Positions 34,034-44,663 are shown, numbered from the stretch's first letter. The stretch: DNA of 64,000 bases from Enterococcus xiangfangensis (GCF_005405365.1 NZ_BJDX01000007.1:62001-126000), one strand, 5' to 3'. Notes: generated from the letters alone by a model not told the origin. Numbers and translations are program-made.

Positions 34034-34468
34034 ATGGAAAACTATCCCGGCTATGTGCGCAAACCTTTTTACTATGAAACAGATAAGATGGGGATCATCC
34101 ACCATTCGAATTATATTCGCTGGTTTGAAGAAGCCCGTGTCGATGCGCTGACATTTATGGATTATCCTTTTGAAAAAATCGAAGCCGCCGGGATCATGAT
34201 CCCAGTCCTCGGTGTCAGCTGCAACTATAAAGAAATGATTCGTTTTGGCGACGAAGTTTTGATTCGTCCAACCGTCACCAAATACACCGGTACCCGTCTC
34301 GACTTTGACTATCACGTCTATAACGGTGAAAAAATAGTGACGACTGGAACTAGTCAACATTGCTTCATGTCTTCTGAGACTAATCGTTTGGTTCAGTTGC
34401 GAAAAACACATCCTGAACTTCATCACTTGTTTTTAGACTATTATGAAACGACCAAAGAAACAAATTAA
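34034..34468 (+). CDS. Acyl-CoA thioesterase, hot-dog fold (YbgC/FadM-like)
   Basis: The 144-residue hot-dog protein carries the 4-hydroxybenzoyl-CoA-thioesterase motif YYETDKMGIIHHSNYIRWFEEAR (the Asp and His pattern of the YbgC class). It should hydrolyse an acyl-CoA or acyl-ACP. It overlaps the end of nnrD; the second of two close ATG codons (34034) is preferred because AAGG lies 8 nt upstream. Confidence 0.9.
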   Translation: MENYPGYVRKPFYYETDKMGIIHHSNYIRWFEEARVDALTFMDYPFEKIEAAGIMIPVLGVSCNYKEMIRFGDEVLIRPTVTKYTGTRLDFDYHVYNGEKIVTTGTSQHCFMSSETNRLVQLRKTHPELHHLFLDYYETTKETN

Positions 34469-34498
34469 GCCGCGGCAAATTGCCAGCGGCTTTTTTTT
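34469..34498 (+). terminator. Terminator of the nnrD-thioesterase operon
   Basis: The stem GCCGCGGCA/TGCCAGCGGC is followed by eight T on the plus strand. Confidence 0.85.
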
Positions 34499-34514
34499 AT
34501 GACAAAGTATGATT

Positions 34515-34545
34515 AAAAAAAGCCAGCGGCACAAGCTGCTGGCTT
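34515..34545 (-). terminator. Terminator of the APC permease gene
   Basis: The stem AAAGCCAGC/GCTGGCTTT is followed by a T-tract on the minus strand. Confidence 0.8.
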
Positions 34546-34552
34546 TAACTTT

Positions 34553-35902
34553 TTATTTATATTTTCTCTTCATGTACAAGTAGAAAGGAATTCCTAATGC
34601 TGTGATCAAGATACCGACCATCGCTAATTGGAACTGGTTAACTAATGTCATAACCAAGATGAACACACCACCAATAATTGCGATAATTGGGATGATTGGG
34701 TAAAGCGGTACTTTGTAAGGACGAACCAAATCTGGTTCTGTTTTTCTTAATTTGATTACCGCGATGAATACTAATGTGTAGAAAATCCAGATAACGAAAA
34801 TCAACATGTCAGTCAACACATCAAATCCGCCAGCCATCATTAAAACGATCGCGATGACTAATTCTAAAATACCAGCAACATAAGGAACTTGGTTTTTATT
34901 TAATTTTACTAATTTGTCTGAGAATGGTAATTGTTTTTCAAGACCCATTGTATAAGGAAGACGCATCCCGGTCATCGTGTACCCATTGATTGTTCCATAT
35001 ACTGAAATCAAAATACCGATTGTTACTAATCTGCCGCCGATGCCGCCGAAAATAGTTTTCGCTACTTCCATCGCTGCATTTTCATTTCCTGCTAAAACAG
35101 AGATATCCATCGTACGTAGGAAAGCAAATTGAACTAGTAAGTAAACGACCATGATCCCTAAGATCCCACCTGCAATGGCACGAGGTAAGTCACGCGCTGG
35201 GTTCTTTAATTCACCAGCGATATTTCCGACATGAATCCAGCCATCATAAGCAAACATTGTTGCTAATAATCCTGCACCTAGCGCTGGAGCGAATCCGCCA
35301 ACGTGTGCGCCTGCTTCAACAGGGAACAAGCTGACTGTTACATCGCCTTGACGTAATAAACCGAAAATTACGATCAATGCTAAAGGAACTAACTTACAGA
35401 CTAATGTGATTGATTGGAACATTCCGCCGGCTTTTGAACCTAGGAAGTTGATCAACATAATTGATGTAGCTGCAATAATTGCAATTGGTACTAATAGTGA
35501 TTGACTCATACCAAACAAATTGATGAACTGAGTAGCAAAGATAATTGCTAAAGCTGCTACGTTTGCTGGGAAATAAATAATAACTTGTGCCCAACCTAGT
35601 AAGAAACTCCAGAATTCACCATACGCACGTTCGATATAACGCAACATCCCACCTGTTTCTGGAATAGCCGCTGCTAGCTCCGCACCTGTCAAGCCGGCAC
35701 AGACACTGATCAAGCCTCCTAGAAACCAAGATAGCATATGTAAACTAGTCGATCCTGTTACTGTAGCAACACTGGCTGCTTTGAAGAATACTCCCGCTCC
35801 AATTACGGTACCCATTACTGTTGAAAGGGCCGGGAAGAACGTCATCGTCCGTTTCAATTCACCTTCGTGTGAACCGACGACATCTTGTTGGTTGTCTGAC
35901 AT
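34553..35902 (-). CDS. APC-superfamily amino acid permease
   Basis: The 449-residue protein has about 12 membrane helices. Helix 1 carries the substrate-binding break GTVIGAGVFF, and PARDLPRAIAGGI marks the loop after helix 6. It resembles the LAT/SteT-type amino-acid exchangers. The tdh-kbl operon begins 245 bp away on the same strand, so threonine or serine uptake is an attractive but unproven idea. Confidence 0.9.
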   Translation of the reverse strand: MSDNQQDVVGSHEGELKRTMTFFPALSTVMGTVIGAGVFFKAASVATVTGSTSLHMLSWFLGGLISVCAGLTGAELAAAIPETGGMLRYIERAYGEFWSFLLGWAQVIIYFPANVAALAIIFATQFINLFGMSQSLLVPIAIIAATSIMLINFLGSKAGGMFQSITLVCKLVPLALIVIFGLLRQGDVTVSLFPVEAGAHVGGFAPALGAGLLATMFAYDGWIHVGNIAGELKNPARDLPRAIAGGILGIMVVYLLVQFAFLRTMDISVLAGNENAAMEVAKTIFGGIGGRLVTIGILISVYGTINGYTMTGMRLPYTMGLEKQLPFSDKLVKLNKNQVPYVAGILELVIAIVLMMAGGFDVLTDMLIFVIWIFYTLVFIAVIKLRKTEPDLVRPYKVPLYPIIPIIAIIGGVFILVMTLVNQFQLAMVGILITALGIPFYLYMKRKYK

Positions 35903-36147
35903 AATTTTTCCTCCTTAATTGCGAAGTGATCGTTTGTTCACTTCTTAACTTGATTTTTAAAACAAATAGATAAAGTTATTAGATAAAAGAAACAGAATAA
36001 AAAATTGCGTTATACCAAGTATTCAATAACTTTTTTTACTTGCCCAGATATTATTTTAACACGGGGAAAGAAAAAGGGAAACGTTATTTTAAACATTCCC
36101 TTTTTTCTCATTTATCCCTCATGTTTTGTTAAGAAAGACCAACTATC

Positions 36148-37149
36148 TTAAGAATTTACACTGTCAAAAGATACTTTTGTTTCAACGCCTTCAGCTTTGA
36201 ATTTTGCTGACAATTTTTCTAACATTTCATCAGTCATTTTATCTAAGTCGAAACTTGGGCTGAAGTCCCATTCTTTACGTGCATCGCTGTCATCAATCGA
36301 ATTTGGCCAAGAATTTGCGATCCCTTGACGAACTGGATCCACATCATAGTTCAATTCAAATTCAGGGATACGACGACGAATTGATGCTGCGATTTCTTCT
36401 GGTTCAAAGGACATTGCTGTAATATTGAATGAGTTGCGGTGTACCAAACGGCTTGCATCCGCATTCATTAATTTCACGATCCCTTCGATTGCATCGTCCA
36501 TGTACATCATGTCCATGTTTGTGCCTTTGTCGATAAATGATGTGTAAGATTTGTTTTTCAATGCTTCATAATAAATGTCTACAGCGTAGTCTGTTGTTCC
36601 GCCACCAGGTTCTACTTTGTATGAGATCAAGCCTGGGAAACGTACGGAACGAGTATCTACACCATATTTTGAATGATAGTAGTTTTCCAACAATTCACCG
36701 GCAACTTTTGTTACACCATACATAGTAGTTGGATGCATTACTGTATCTTGTGGTGTGTTGTCTGGTTCAGCATCTGGTCCATAAGCTGCGATAGATGATG
36801 GTGCGAAGAATTTTGTTTCTGGTCCGATTTCACGAGCAACTTCTAGTGCATTCATTAAACCAGTCATATTTAAATTCCAAGCAAATGCTGGACGTTTTTC
36901 AGCAGTTGCTGAAAGTAGTGCAGCTAAGTGGATGATTGTGTCCACTTCATAGCGTTTTGCCATGTCTAAGAAACTGTCGTGATCTGTTACGTCTAATTCT
37001 TCAAATTGTCCGCCTTCAACAACTGGGCTGCCTTCAATTGTACGAATATCCGTTGAGATAACATTTTCGACACCTAGATCTTTGCGTAGTCTTTCAGTCA
37101 ATTCTGAACCAATTTGTCCTAATGCGCCTGTGATCAATACTTTTTTCAT
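36148..37149 (-). CDS. tdh: L-threonine 3-dehydrogenase, short-chain/epimerase type
   Basis: The 333-residue extended SDR protein has the NAD motif GALGQIGSEL (residues 8-17), STDIR at the end of beta-2, and catalytic Tyr144/Lys148 (MYGVTKVAGE). It matches the epimerase-like threonine dehydrogenases rather than the zinc-dependent type. It oxidises threonine to 2-amino-3-oxobutyrate, the substrate of the adjacent ligase encoded 35 nt upstream. This pairing strengthens the assignment over a generic UDP-sugar epimerase. Confidence 0.9.
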   Translation of the reverse strand: MKKVLITGALGQIGSELTERLRKDLGVENVISTDIRTIEGSPVVEGGQFEELDVTDHDSFLDMAKRYEVDTIIHLAALLSATAEKRPAFAWNLNMTGLMNALEVAREIGPETKFFAPSSIAAYGPDAEPDNTPQDTVMHPTTMYGVTKVAGELLENYYHSKYGVDTRSVRFPGLISYKVEPGGGTTDYAVDIYYEALKNKSYTSFIDKGTNMDMMYMDDAIEGIVKLMNADASRLVHRNSFNITAMSFEPEEIAASIRRRIPEFELNYDVDPVRQGIANSWPNSIDDSDARKEWDFSPSFDLDKMTDEMLEKLSAKFKAEGVETKVSFDSVNS

Positions 37150-37184
37150 AAGTGTGATTTCCTCCCTAATTATCTTTCGTTTTT

Positions 37185-38378
37185 TTATTTGATGATTCCT
37201 AATTCTTTACCGACTTTTTCGTAAACTTTGATTGCGTCATCTAACATTTCTTTTGTATGACCAGCATTTGGCATGTTACGTACACGGCCAGTTCCTAGTG
37301 GTACTGTTGGGAACACGATTGGTTTTACGTAAACACCGTTTTCTAATAATTTTTTAGAGAACTCTTGAGCCAATCTTTCGTCACCAACGATTACTGGTGT
37401 GATTGGTGTTTCAGCATGACCGATATCATAGCCGATACGTTTTAATTCTGATTTGAAGTAATTAGCATTTTCCCAAAGTGTTTCTACATATTCAGGATGT
37501 TCTTCAATCAATTCAATTGCTTTAATACAAGCACCTGAAGCTCCTGGAGTTAATGAAGTTGAGAACAAGAATGGACGTGCTTGTGATTTCAACCAAGTGA
37601 TCAATTGTTTTGTTCCGGCAACATACCCGCCGACAACACCGATACCTTTTGATAATGTACCCATTTGGAAATCAATGTGATCTTGCATGCCGAAATGTTT
37701 AACTGTTCCGCGTCCTTCACCCATTACGCCCGTTCCATGAGCATCGTCAACGTAAGTGATGACATTGTATTTTTCACAAATCTCTACGATTTCAGGAATT
37801 TTAGCAACGTCGCCGTCCATTGAAAAGACACCATCAGTGATGTACATTACTTTATTGTATTCGCCGCTTTCAGTTGCAGCTTTTGCTTTTGCTTCTAAAT
37901 CTTCCATATCTTGGTGTTTTACGCGGATGATTTTAGCGCCTGATAGACGGCTGCCATCAATGATTGATGCGTGGTTCAATTCATCAGAAAGGATCGCATC
38001 GCCTTTTTTCATGACTGCTGAGATTGCACCCATATTACAGTTGAAACCAGATTGGAAAGCGATTGCTGCTTCTGTTCCTTTAAATTCAGCAATTTTTTCT
38101 TCTAATTTTTGGTGAATGTCTAAAGTTCCGTTGATTGTCCGAACAGCACCGGCACCAGCACCATAATGTTTTGTTGCTTCTACGTCTGCTTCGATCAATT
38201 CAGGTCGAGTCGCAAATCCTAGATAGTTGTTAGAAGCCAAGTTGATCATTTTCTTTCCTTTAACAGTAATGATCGCACCATTGCTTCCTTCTAAAACATC
38301 AATTGTGCTGAACAATCCTTTTTCTTTTAGATCTTCCAAGTTCGTTTCTAGAAATTGGTCAAGAACTTTTGAACTCAT
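37185..38378 (-). CDS. kbl: Glycine C-acetyltransferase (2-amino-3-ketobutyrate CoA ligase)
   Basis: The 397-residue PLP-dependent alpha-oxoamine synthase has DDAHGTG (211-217), PLP lysine Lys244 in GTLSKG, and [17 protein letters not shown] motifs. With CoA it splits 2-amino-3-oxobutyrate into glycine and acetyl-CoA. It is the first gene of the operon with tdh and lies behind two cre-like sites, so threonine catabolism is probably repressed on preferred sugars. Confidence 0.94.
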   Translation of the reverse strand: MSSKVLDQFLETNLEDLKEKGLFSTIDVLEGSNGAIITVKGKKMINLASNNYLGFATRPELIEADVEATKHYGAGAGAVRTINGTLDIHQKLEEKIAEFKGTEAAIAFQSGFNCNMGAISAVMKKGDAILSDELNHASIIDGSRLSGAKIIRVKHQDMEDLEAKAKAATESGEYNKVMYITDGVFSMDGDVAKIPEIVEICEKYNVITYVDDAHGTGVMGEGRGTVKHFGMQDHIDFQMGTLSKGIGVVGGYVAGTKQLITWLKSQARPFLFSTSLTPGASGACIKAIELIEEHPEYVETLWENANYFKSELKRIGYDIGHAETPITPVIVGDERLAQEFSKKLLENGVYVKPIVFPTVPLGTGRVRNMPNAGHTKEMLDDAIKVYEKVGKELGIIK

Positions 38379-38458
38379 AACTATTCTCCTCCATACTATT
38401 TATTGCGCAATTAAAGTTGTTATTTATAAACTTTTAAAAAATAAACAGCCTAGATATT

Positions 38459-38473
38459 TGTTTGCGCTTTCTT
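38459..38473 (-). promoter_or_regulatory. Second cre-like site upstream of kbl
   Basis: Read on the minus strand, AAGAAAGCGCAAACA matches WTGNAANCGNWNNCW with one mismatch. It lies downstream of the predicted -10 box. Confidence 0.5.
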
Positions 38474-38486
38474 AAATTACATACTT

Positions 38487-38515
38487 AGTTTATCGGCAGT
38501 TGATAACGTTTACAA
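38487..38515 (-). promoter_or_regulatory. Predicted kbl-tdh promoter overlapping a perfect cre site
   Basis: TTGTAAACGTTATCA (38501-38515, minus strand) fits the cre consensus throughout. It overlaps a candidate -35 (TTGTAA) with a 17-bp spacer to -10 TAAACT (38487-38492). Confidence 0.6.
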
Positions 38516-39028
38516 CGTTAATTCATGACAATTCTTTGAATTATCATAAAAGTTAGAGAGTTTCTAATTTGTTTTATTTAATAGCTGCAAAAGTTCTGTT
38601 TTATTCAAAAAAACAAAATTTTTTTAGTCAGATTTCTCCGTTGACAAATAAGTTTTTATATTCACAATCACTTAGTTTAAATGTAAAAATAAAATAATTT
38701 AAAGCGTTAAAGGCTTATGTACCATTCAAATCGGGAGATAAGTGATCCAGTATTTTTATCACAAAAATGGAAATACTTTTATGTATTCGAAAAAAAGAAT
38801 CCGCCTTCTTACCGCCTCTCGTCTTCTAACCAAATTCAAATAAAACGTTTTTTATTTTTCATATAAATTCTGTTTCTTACTTTTTTTACTTCTTTTTCAC
38901 TAGAATCGGACAAATTTCTGCAAAACAATCGGATGTTCTTACCGATAGCCTCCTTTAATTCGTTCATTTCTACATCCGTCGTTACGAGAATCAATTCACC
39001 AATCGACTCTTTTTATTTAATTCAAAAA
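38516..39028. other. Non-coding gap between kbl-tdh and the aldo/keto reductase
   Basis: About 510 AT-rich bases with no supported gene. An imperfect dyad, ATGACAATT-CTTTG-AATTATCAT (38525-38547), lies next to the kbl promoter and could be an operator. Confidence 0.45.
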
Positions 39029-39067
39029 AAATAAGGTTGCGACAAAATTTTTGTCACAACCTTATTT
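39029..39067 (-). terminator. Terminator of the aldo/keto reductase gene
   Basis: AAATAAGGTTGCGACAAAA pairs with TTTTGTCACAACCTTATTT with one G-T-type mismatch. It carries the recurrent GACAAAA/TTTTGTC core. Confidence 0.85.
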
Positions 39068-39073
39068 CGATCA

Positions 39074-40009
39074 TTATGGTAGATCATTGCCTGCTGCAAA
39101 GTAGACATCGTACCATTCTTGTTTTGTTAATGTCACCGCTGCGCCTGCTGCACTTTCTTTGATTCGAGTTGGATTCATCGTACCTAAAATTACTTGCATG
39201 TTAGCCGGATGGCGTAAGATCCAACCAGTTGCGATCGCATTTTTATTGGTATGATATTTCTGCGCTAATTTTTCTAGTTGTTCATTCAATTCTGGGAACT
39301 TGTCATTGTCAACAAAGACCCCTTCGAAAAAGCCGTATTGGAATGGCGACCACGCTTGGATCGTCACGCCCTTGCGCCGAGAGAATTCTAATACACCGCC
39401 GTCATGATCGAAAGACCGTGCATCTGTCATATTCGTGTGCATTCCGTAATCGATCATTCCCGTATGCATGATTGAAAATTGCAATTGATTGATCAATAAT
39501 TTTTGATCGACGTATGATTGCAATAATTGAAATTGTTCCGGATTAAAGTTAGATACGCCAAAGTGACGCACTTTCCCGCTGGCTTGTAACCTATCAAAAG
39601 CTTCTGCAATTTCTTCTGGTTCCATCAACGGGTCCGGGCGATGCAATAAGAAACTATCCAAATAATCGATACCCATCCGTTCCAAAATACCATCCACTGA
39701 ATCCAATAAATGTTGTTTTGAATAATCGTATCGTTTATCAGCGCCTGTTACGATACCGCCTTTTGATTGGATGAAAAATTTATCACGGGAGATTTTGGCT
39801 TCCTTCAATGCTGCTCCAAAAATCAGTTCTGACTTTCCATCGCCGTACATATCCGCTGAATCAATAAAATTAATTTCACTTTCTAACGCTGTTTCTAAAA
39901 CTTCTGCCGCCTTCGTTACAGTCAACGCTGACATTCGCATGATTCCTAAAGCGATCGCGGAAGCTTCCCAATAGCTGTTGCCGATTTTTCGTTGTAACAT
40001 TCTGTTCAT
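39074..40009 (-). CDS. Aldo/keto reductase (YdhF-like)
   Basis: The 311-residue TIM-barrel oxidoreductase has NFIDSADMYGDGKSE (catalytic Asp and Tyr), FIQSKGG (Lys) and YLDSFLLHRPD (His). It is NADPH-dependent and reduces carbonyl compounds; the closest general type is YdhF. It is monocistronic. The physiological substrate is unknown. Confidence 0.9.
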   Translation of the reverse strand: MNRMLQRKIGNSYWEASAIALGIMRMSALTVTKAAEVLETALESEINFIDSADMYGDGKSELIFGAALKEAKISRDKFFIQSKGGIVTGADKRYDYSKQHLLDSVDGILERMGIDYLDSFLLHRPDPLMEPEEIAEAFDRLQASGKVRHFGVSNFNPEQFQLLQSYVDQKLLINQLQFSIMHTGMIDYGMHTNMTDARSFDHDGGVLEFSRRKGVTIQAWSPFQYGFFEGVFVDNDKFPELNEQLEKLAQKYHTNKNAIATGWILRHPANMQVILGTMNPTRIKESAAGAAVTLTKQEWYDVYFAAGNDLP

Positions 40010-40176
40010 CCCTTCTGAAAAAATATTTTTCCTTACTATTAGAAGTATAGACTAATTTAGATATAAAAAAAATCCCCCGCACTCAGAGGAACATTTCCTA
40101 GTCGCTAGTTTGAACAGCTACTACTTGACCCGTCTCGTTTTTCTCCGTATGCTTAATTTTGAAAGGAGCGTTTCTG

Positions 40177-41625
40177 ATGTACTCGATGCTAAAAAAAATC
40201 ATTACCGAAAAAGACATCTATCGGCAAATTTTACTATTAGAACACTTGCTGCATCATTCTCAGCTGACCGCTAAAGAACTGGCTGGAAAGATTGGAACAA
40301 CGGAACGAACGATTTTTTCTGATCTACAATTGATCCGCAGCTATTTGCCAGAAAATTGGGAATTAGCTTCTGACAAAAGCGGTATTCGCCTGCTTGCACA
40401 AAAAAATTCACTGACTAATGATCTTTGGGAAACTTTTTTACCGCATTCTGCTAGTCTGCAGTTGATCAAGCAATTGTTTTTCACCAAAGAATTGAATATT
40501 CCACACTTTTTGGCTGAGATCGGCATCTCATACGAAACACTCAAACGGCAGAAAACAAAAATCAATCAACAATTAGCCGCGTTTAATATCAAGATCCACT
40601 TAACACCCGCTCAAGCAATTTTAACTGGTGACGAAAGTGCCATCCGAATCTTTTATCATCGACTATTGCTCCCGTTCACCCACAATAATTATTTCTTTGC
40701 GGACTATTCGATTCACGAAGAACATTACTTGCACTTTTTAACCAAAGAACTGCCGGAAGAATCCACTGTTGATACAGAACAAATTTTTGGTATTTGCTGG
40801 TTTTTCATCAACAGCATTCGGATCAAAGCCGGCTGTCCAATCGAAGGTTTCACTTTTGCGTCAGATGATCCGCTGTTCTTGCTGTATGTTCCCTACTTAA
40901 AAGAGCTATATAAAAAAGAAGGCGTTTATCTGCAAGATGAAGAGATCTTTTTTGCTTTCTTTTGTTTTTTAGAAAGTTGGAATTACAACAGCTCACTGGG
41001 AAACCAAGTATCAGACATCTTAAATGAAAACTATTCGTTCTTACGTGAAAAGGCCCAGCATGCCGTCCAAAAAATCGCTGATGAACTATCCTTGCAAGCA
41101 TTGAATCAGACAAATTTGGCAACTAATTTACTGCTTCTTCTATTAAAGTACGCAGAATCTCCTGCCTTGTCTAAACAATTCCAGCTGGAATACCAAGAAA
41201 TTTTGCTGCAGCGCAATGAAGAATATACTGTTTTGACTAAGGAAAGTACGAAACTTTTTAATGACTTACCACAATTTTCAATGATTGGAGACACTACCTA
41301 TTTTGTGAATCTTTTTTCTCTTTTGAGCCAGCAAGCAATTTCTTCTATCCGGCCTCATCTGCGGACCGTTTTCTTTATTTTTCAAAGTGAACCAGCTTGG
41401 AAAAATTTCTTGCAGCAAGAATTGGCTGACCTTTTAGGCAAACGAATCAAATTAGTTCCGCTTGAGGTTTCTCAACTCAAAACATTAGCTGTCCAAACTG
41501 GCGATCTGATTCTTTCAAATATTCCGCTGGACTCAGCCCCATTACCGGTAATCTACTTGTCTACTACGCCAACTAAAAATGAGCTCAATCAATTGACCGA
41601 ACTCACTTCTTATTCGTATCTTTAA
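40177..41625 (+). CDS. Mga/AtxA-like helix-turn-helix regulator
   Basis: The 482-residue regulator has an N-terminal winged helix-turn-helix (LTAKELAGKIGTTERTIFSDLQLI) and a second Mga-type DNA-binding segment (about 80-170), followed by a long helical region like the PRD-containing virulence regulators. Phosphotransferase control is possible but no clear PRD histidines were assigned. AAAGGAG precedes the ATG at 40177; an in-frame TTG six codons earlier overlaps that site. It is convergent with the P-type ATPase with only a 9-nt gap. Confidence 0.75.
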   Translation: MYSMLKKIITEKDIYRQILLLEHLLHHSQLTAKELAGKIGTTERTIFSDLQLIRSYLPENWELASDKSGIRLLAQKNSLTNDLWETFLPHSASLQLIKQLFFTKELNIPHFLAEIGISYETLKRQKTKINQQLAAFNIKIHLTPAQAILTGDESAIRIFYHRLLLPFTHNNYFFADYSIHEEHYLHFLTKELPEESTVDTEQIFGICWFFINSIRIKAGCPIEGFTFASDDPLFLLYVPYLKELYKKEGVYLQDEEIFFAFFCFLESWNYNSSLGNQVSDILNENYSFLREKAQHAVQKIADELSLQALNQTNLATNLLLLLLKYAESPALSKQFQLEYQEILLQRNEEYTVLTKESTKLFNDLPQFSMIGDTTYFVNLFSLLSQQAISSIRPHLRTVFFIFQSEPAWKNFLQQELADLLGKRIKLVPLEVSQLKTLAVQTGDLILSNIPLDSAPLPVIYLSTTPTKNELNQLTELTSYSYL

Positions 41626-41634
41626 GTAAAATGG

Positions 41635-44187
41635 TTAGTCGTTTTGATAACGAATAGCCGTTTTTTCTTTTCGCTTGAAGATTTCTTTACTGATCCGCTT
41701 CTCCAGTTCTACGATCAGAAACAGTAGCAAGGCATTCCCTAAAATCAGCAATTGTTGAGCTAGATTTAGCGCCGTCGTGCCGATCAGCTGTTGTCCTAAC
41801 GGTAAGAAGACCACGCCTAATTGAAGAATGAAAAGAAGACCTAATGAAATAAATAAAAATTTATTCTCAAAGAAGCGGCGATTGATTGCTGGATCAAACT
41901 TCTCACGACAATTAATCATATAAACTGCCTGACCTAAAACAATGCTTTGTAAAAGAATCGTTTGCTGCAACGCTGTTCCTTCAAAGCGCATTGATAAAAA
42001 GTAGGCTGGGATCATGATCAATAAGGAAACATACACGATTCTAAAGAAGCTGTAACCTGATAAAATCCCCATCTTCGCGTCTCGCGGCGGACGAGTCATC
42101 GTATCTCGACTCGCTTGCTCAAAACCAATCGCGTAAGATAAAGTGATTGTCGTTACCATATTGACCCATAAAATTTGGATTGGCGTCAACGGCAATGGCT
42201 GATTCATCAGCATCGCTAAAATTACGATCAAACCTTGCGCTAATGCCGTTGGTAAAAAGAAATTGATCGTCTTTTGCAGATTATCAAAAATTCTGCGTCC
42301 TTCCTTCACTGCTTTTACAATAGTAAAAAAGTTATCATCGGCTAAAACCATATCGGCGGCTTGTTTACTTACCTCGCTGCCCTTGATCCCCATCGCGATC
42401 CCAATATCTGCTTGTTTTAAAGCGGGGGCGTCGTTCACACCATCACCAGTCATTCCTACGACTTCTTCTTGTTTTTGCAATGCCGTCACAATTCTTAATT
42501 TATGTTCTGGTGTCGTGCGGGCATAGACATCTACTACACCAACCGTTTCTGCTAACTCCTCATCAGACATCTCATCAATATCCGCACCTTCTAAAATTAT
42601 CGATGTGTGCTTTAAGCCAATCTGTTCACTGATGGCTTGTGCGGTCGCTTTGTGATCGCCAGTGATCATCTTGACTGAGATCCCTGCTTGCTGAGCTTGT
42701 TCAATTGCTCGAACCGCACTTTCTTTTGGCGGGTCAATGATTCCTGCTAATCCAACAAACGTGAGATTACTCAATGACTCATGCGTCAACTCTGTTAAGA
42801 ATCCTTTTTTATAACCAAAACCTAGCACACGCTGTCCTTTGCTGGCTAAATCCAATCCTTGTTTCTCCCAATTTACTTTTTCCTCATTCGTTACGTCCGC
42901 CTTTTCCAACAATACTTCAGGCGCTCCTTTAACAAAGATCACTTGTTCTTCACCATCAGTATGCATCGTTGCCATATATTTGTAACGAGAACTGAAGGGA
43001 ATTTTTGCCACTACTGGTTTTAACTGCTGCTCTTCTTCTGCAACATATTTCAACAATGCGAGCTCTGTCGGATTGCCATGGATCGTCTCGATTTTTTGCT
43101 CATCGCGTGTTTTCAATTCCTGACAATTATTCATGATCTCTTTGACTACCGACAGTTCTTCTGTTACGACTGCTTGAACAGTCATTTCATTTTTCGTAAG
43201 AGTTCCCGTCTTGTCCGAACAAATCACCGTCATTGAGCCCAACGTTTCCACTGCCGGCATTCCTTTGATGATCGCATTTTCATCAGCCATCTCTTTGACC
43301 CCCATCGAAAGAATCATCGTCAAGACTGCTGGCAGTCCCTCTGGAATCATCGCCACGATTAAGGCGATACTAGCAGAAAACATCAAATTCCAATCCATTC
43401 CATATCTGAAACTAGTAAAAAATAGCAAGAAAAGAATCAAAGCCAAAATCCCTCTAAAAATCTGTTTATTCAATTGATGCATTTTTTTAACTAATGGCGT
43501 CTCTTGCGCTTGAATTGCCTGCAAGGCATGATTGATTTTTCCAATTTCTGTCGCATCACCAGTCTCAACGACCAATCCACGAGCTGAACCTGTTTGTACT
43601 AATGTTCCAGAAAAAGCCATGTTCAACTGATCACCAGCTAATGCTTCTCGCTCGATCGGCGCTACTATTTTTTCAACCGCCTCAGATTCGCCAGTCAAGA
43701 TGGATTCTTCCACCGTTAAATCATGAACTTCGATCAATCGCAGATCCGCCGGAATAACATCGCCAGCTTTTAAAAGTACGATATCCCCTTCGACTAATTC
43801 TTCTGCGTCTAGCTTGATCGGCTGTCCTTCATTCAAGACCGTTGCTTCTTGTCCCATCATCTGCCTCAATCCATCCAATGATTCTTCTGCTTTACGCTCT
43901 TGCCAGTACCCGACCAGACCATTGACAATAACAACTAAGAAAATAATCCCGCCTTCGACCCATTCACCCGTCGCAAATTTCAAGACAGCCGCAAGGATCA
44001 AGACAATCATTAACAGATCCGTGAAATGTTTAGCGATTTTACGCCATAATTTCACTTGTTCCTTTTCTTCAATTTTATTCGGCCCATTATTTTTTAAACG
44101 TACCTCTCGCTCTTGTTTAGTCAACCCAGTAGTCTGTGCGGTTAATTTATTCAAAACATCTTCTATCGATAATTTATACCACTTCAT
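41635..44187 (-). CDS. P2A-type cation-transporting ATPase, probably calcium
   Basis: The 850-residue P-type ATPase has actuator TGES (165-168), PEGLP (282-286) in membrane helix 4, phosphorylation site Asp325 in DKTGT, and hinge TGDGVNDAPALK. PEGLP with NMVTTITLSYAIGFE and an N-terminal Cation_ATPase_N region point to the SERCA/PMR1-like calcium pumps rather than copper or potassium pumps. It should export Ca2+ (or Mn2+) from the cytoplasm. It is monocistronic. Confidence 0.92.
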   Translation of the reverse strand: MKWYKLSIEDVLNKLTAQTTGLTKQEREVRLKNNGPNKIEEKEQVKLWRKIAKHFTDLLMIVLILAAVLKFATGEWVEGGIIFLVVIVNGLVGYWQERKAEESLDGLRQMMGQEATVLNEGQPIKLDAEELVEGDIVLLKAGDVIPADLRLIEVHDLTVEESILTGESEAVEKIVAPIEREALAGDQLNMAFSGTLVQTGSARGLVVETGDATEIGKINHALQAIQAQETPLVKKMHQLNKQIFRGILALILFLLFFTSFRYGMDWNLMFSASIALIVAMIPEGLPAVLTMILSMGVKEMADENAIIKGMPAVETLGSMTVICSDKTGTLTKNEMTVQAVVTEELSVVKEIMNNCQELKTRDEQKIETIHGNPTELALLKYVAEEEQQLKPVVAKIPFSSRYKYMATMHTDGEEQVIFVKGAPEVLLEKADVTNEEKVNWEKQGLDLASKGQRVLGFGYKKGFLTELTHESLSNLTFVGLAGIIDPPKESAVRAIEQAQQAGISVKMITGDHKATAQAISEQIGLKHTSIILEGADIDEMSDEELAETVGVVDVYARTTPEHKLRIVTALQKQEEVVGMTGDGVNDAPALKQADIGIAMGIKGSEVSKQAADMVLADDNFFTIVKAVKEGRRIFDNLQKTINFFLPTALAQGLIVILAMLMNQPLPLTPIQILWVNMVTTITLSYAIGFEQASRDTMTRPPRDAKMGILSGYSFFRIVYVSLLIMIPAYFLSMRFEGTALQQTILLQSIVLGQAVYMINCREKFDPAINRRFFENKFLFISLGLLFILQLGVVFLPLGQQLIGTTALNLAQQLLILGNALLLFLIVELEKRISKEIFKRKEKTAIRYQND

Positions 44188-44663
44188 CTATTGTTCCCCC
44201 ATATCAATCATTTGATACTTTAAGTATACGGAGAAATCACCGCACTTGCGGTCGATAATTTCATGGAAGACAGAAATTATTGTGCTTGCTAAACGTTATA
44301 TTATAAATACACAGACAGAAAAAGAACCGAAAAAATAATTTATACAAAAATAACATAATATATTTCTGTTCAAACTACGCAATCTATCAATAGACAAGAA
44401 ACTAAGATAGACCTCCAACAGATCTTAACGATAAAAAAACAATCTATTTTCTTATATAACATCTGAAGACAAAAAAAGAGACTAGCATTAGCCTCTTTTT
44501 TGTATCCTCCTGTTTAACGTTAACTTCGATCTGTTTGATCTGATTTTTTTGGTCCATAAATCAGAAAATTCAGTACAATTTTAATTTACATGCTGAAGGA
44601 GGTTCATCAAAGTAAATTTGTTTGCTTAAAAACAATTTAGTATAGAAAATTATAGGCAGCTAA
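44188..44663. other. Non-coding gap between the ATPase and the interrupted helicase
   Basis: This gap contains the ATPase upstream region and one terminator hairpin (44471-44501). No gene is supported. Confidence 0.5.
44471..44501. terminator. Terminator downstream of the helicase gene
   Basis: AAAAAAGAG/CTCTTTTTT stem with a 12-nt loop, usable in both directions. Confidence 0.7.

Noticed and set aside
36148..37149. UDP-glucose 4-epimerase
   Set aside because: The epimerase-like fold fits, but immediate pairing with kbl and the Tyr144/Lys148 context favour threonine dehydrogenase.
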